A stretch of 46,538 nucleotides of DNA from Paracoccaceae bacterium (GTDB lineage Bacteria > Pseudomonadota > Alphaproteobacteria > Rhodobacterales > Rhodobacteraceae), in the NCBI GenBank assembly GCA_007128135.1, contig SKYA01000011.1, positions 1 to 46,538 on the forward strand, given 5' to 3'. How positions within the stretch are numbered: position 1 is the first letter of the stretch; every line of letters starts with the position of its first letter. The position numbers and the translations under genes were made by a program. The notes below the pieces were generated by a model. The model made no database searches, was not told the origin of the DNA, and worked only from the letters and a program-made list of their open reading frames with translations. Below, in pieces: positions 46,406-46,538 of this stretch.

Positions 46406-46538
46406 ATGAAGGTGCTCGTGCCCGTCAAGCGCGTGATCGACTACAACGTGAAAGTCCGTGTGAAGGCGGATGGGAGCGGTGTCGATCTGGCGAATGTGAA
46501 GATGTCGATGAACCCCTTTGACGAGATTGCGGTGGAAG
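46406..46538 (+). CDS. etfB: Electron transfer flavoprotein beta subunit, partial (continues past the right edge)
   Basis: The first 44 residues are visible: [20 protein letters not shown], then [12 protein letters not shown]. This is the EtfB N-terminus, which binds AMP and forms the dimer with EtfA; EtfAB takes electrons from acyl-CoA dehydrogenases to ETF-quinone oxidoreductase. AGGAG lies ten bases before ATG 46406. etfA presumably follows outside the window. Confidence 0.93.
   Translation, partial: MKVLVPVKRVIDYNVKVRVKADGSGVDLANVKMSMNPFDEIAVE

Overview
The window is GC-rich chromosomal DNA from an alphaproteobacterium, almost certainly a member of the Rhodobacteraceae (Rhodobacter/Roseobacter group). 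The evidence is a GcrA cell-cycle regulator, an alphaproteobacterial-type SRP RNA, a DUF2852 protein, an mdh-sucC arrangement, the miaB-phoH-ybeY-corC-lnt block, an FNR/FnrL-type box and TTTGCAAA boxes like those of the Rhodobacter propionyl-CoA regulator PccR. It is core-genome-like: I see no phage, integrase, insertion sequence, CRISPR array or tRNA. The only clear debris is a collapsed DNA methyltransferase gene. No gene-free stretch exceeds about 300 bases.

Layout. 1-3123: TCA-cycle genes on the minus strand (mdh, terminator, a striking double palindrome, sucC, then a sulfotransferase-like gene cut by the window edge). 3406-4005: a VOC-fold protein. 4107-7961: a MotA/MotB-like proton-motor pair, whose MotB partner carries about 500 residues of coiled coil with five 28-residue repeats, plus a DUF2852 membrane protein. 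8156-9773: methyltransferase remnant, TetR regulator, SRP RNA with its promoter, and a c-type cytochrome. 9895-13404: an orphan ABC-2 permease, gcrA and an M24 aminopeptidase. 13625-18491: a ten-helix membrane protein and smc. 18754-23339: a LuxR-type regulator fused to an alpha/beta-hydrolase domain that has lost its catalytic Ser and His, an MFS transporter and a BaiN-type flavoprotein. 23435-29653: an EEP-family phosphohydrolase/nuclease, then miaB, phoH, ybeY, corC, lnt. 29720-37448: nucleoside salvage (cdd-deoB-add-upp as a tightly overlapping operon, with deoA displaced downstream), interrupted by a thioesterase, an EamA transporter, an SRAP protein and a SPOR-domain protein. 37612-43011: maeB (malic enzyme), an outer-membrane beta-barrel behind an FNR box, and prpE behind TTTGCAAA boxes. 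43219-46538: a response regulator with degenerate AAA+ motifs, an SDR oxidoreductase, a HIG1-like small protein, a PduO-type adenosyltransferase and the start of etfB.

How the genes fit together. Central carbon metabolism recurs: malate dehydrogenase, succinyl-CoA synthetase, malic enzyme, propionyl-CoA synthetase, cobalamin adenosylation (needed by methylmalonyl-CoA mutase, which feeds propionyl-CoA into succinyl-CoA) and electron-transfer flavoprotein. Another thread is RNA and envelope maintenance (miaB to lnt). The most unusual items are three: the long-coil MotAB-like motor, the LuxR regulator with a dead hydrolase domain, and the NtrC-like regulator lacking GAFTGA. None is called a new system with certainty; each is supported by residues visible in the sequence, and the functional reading is inference.
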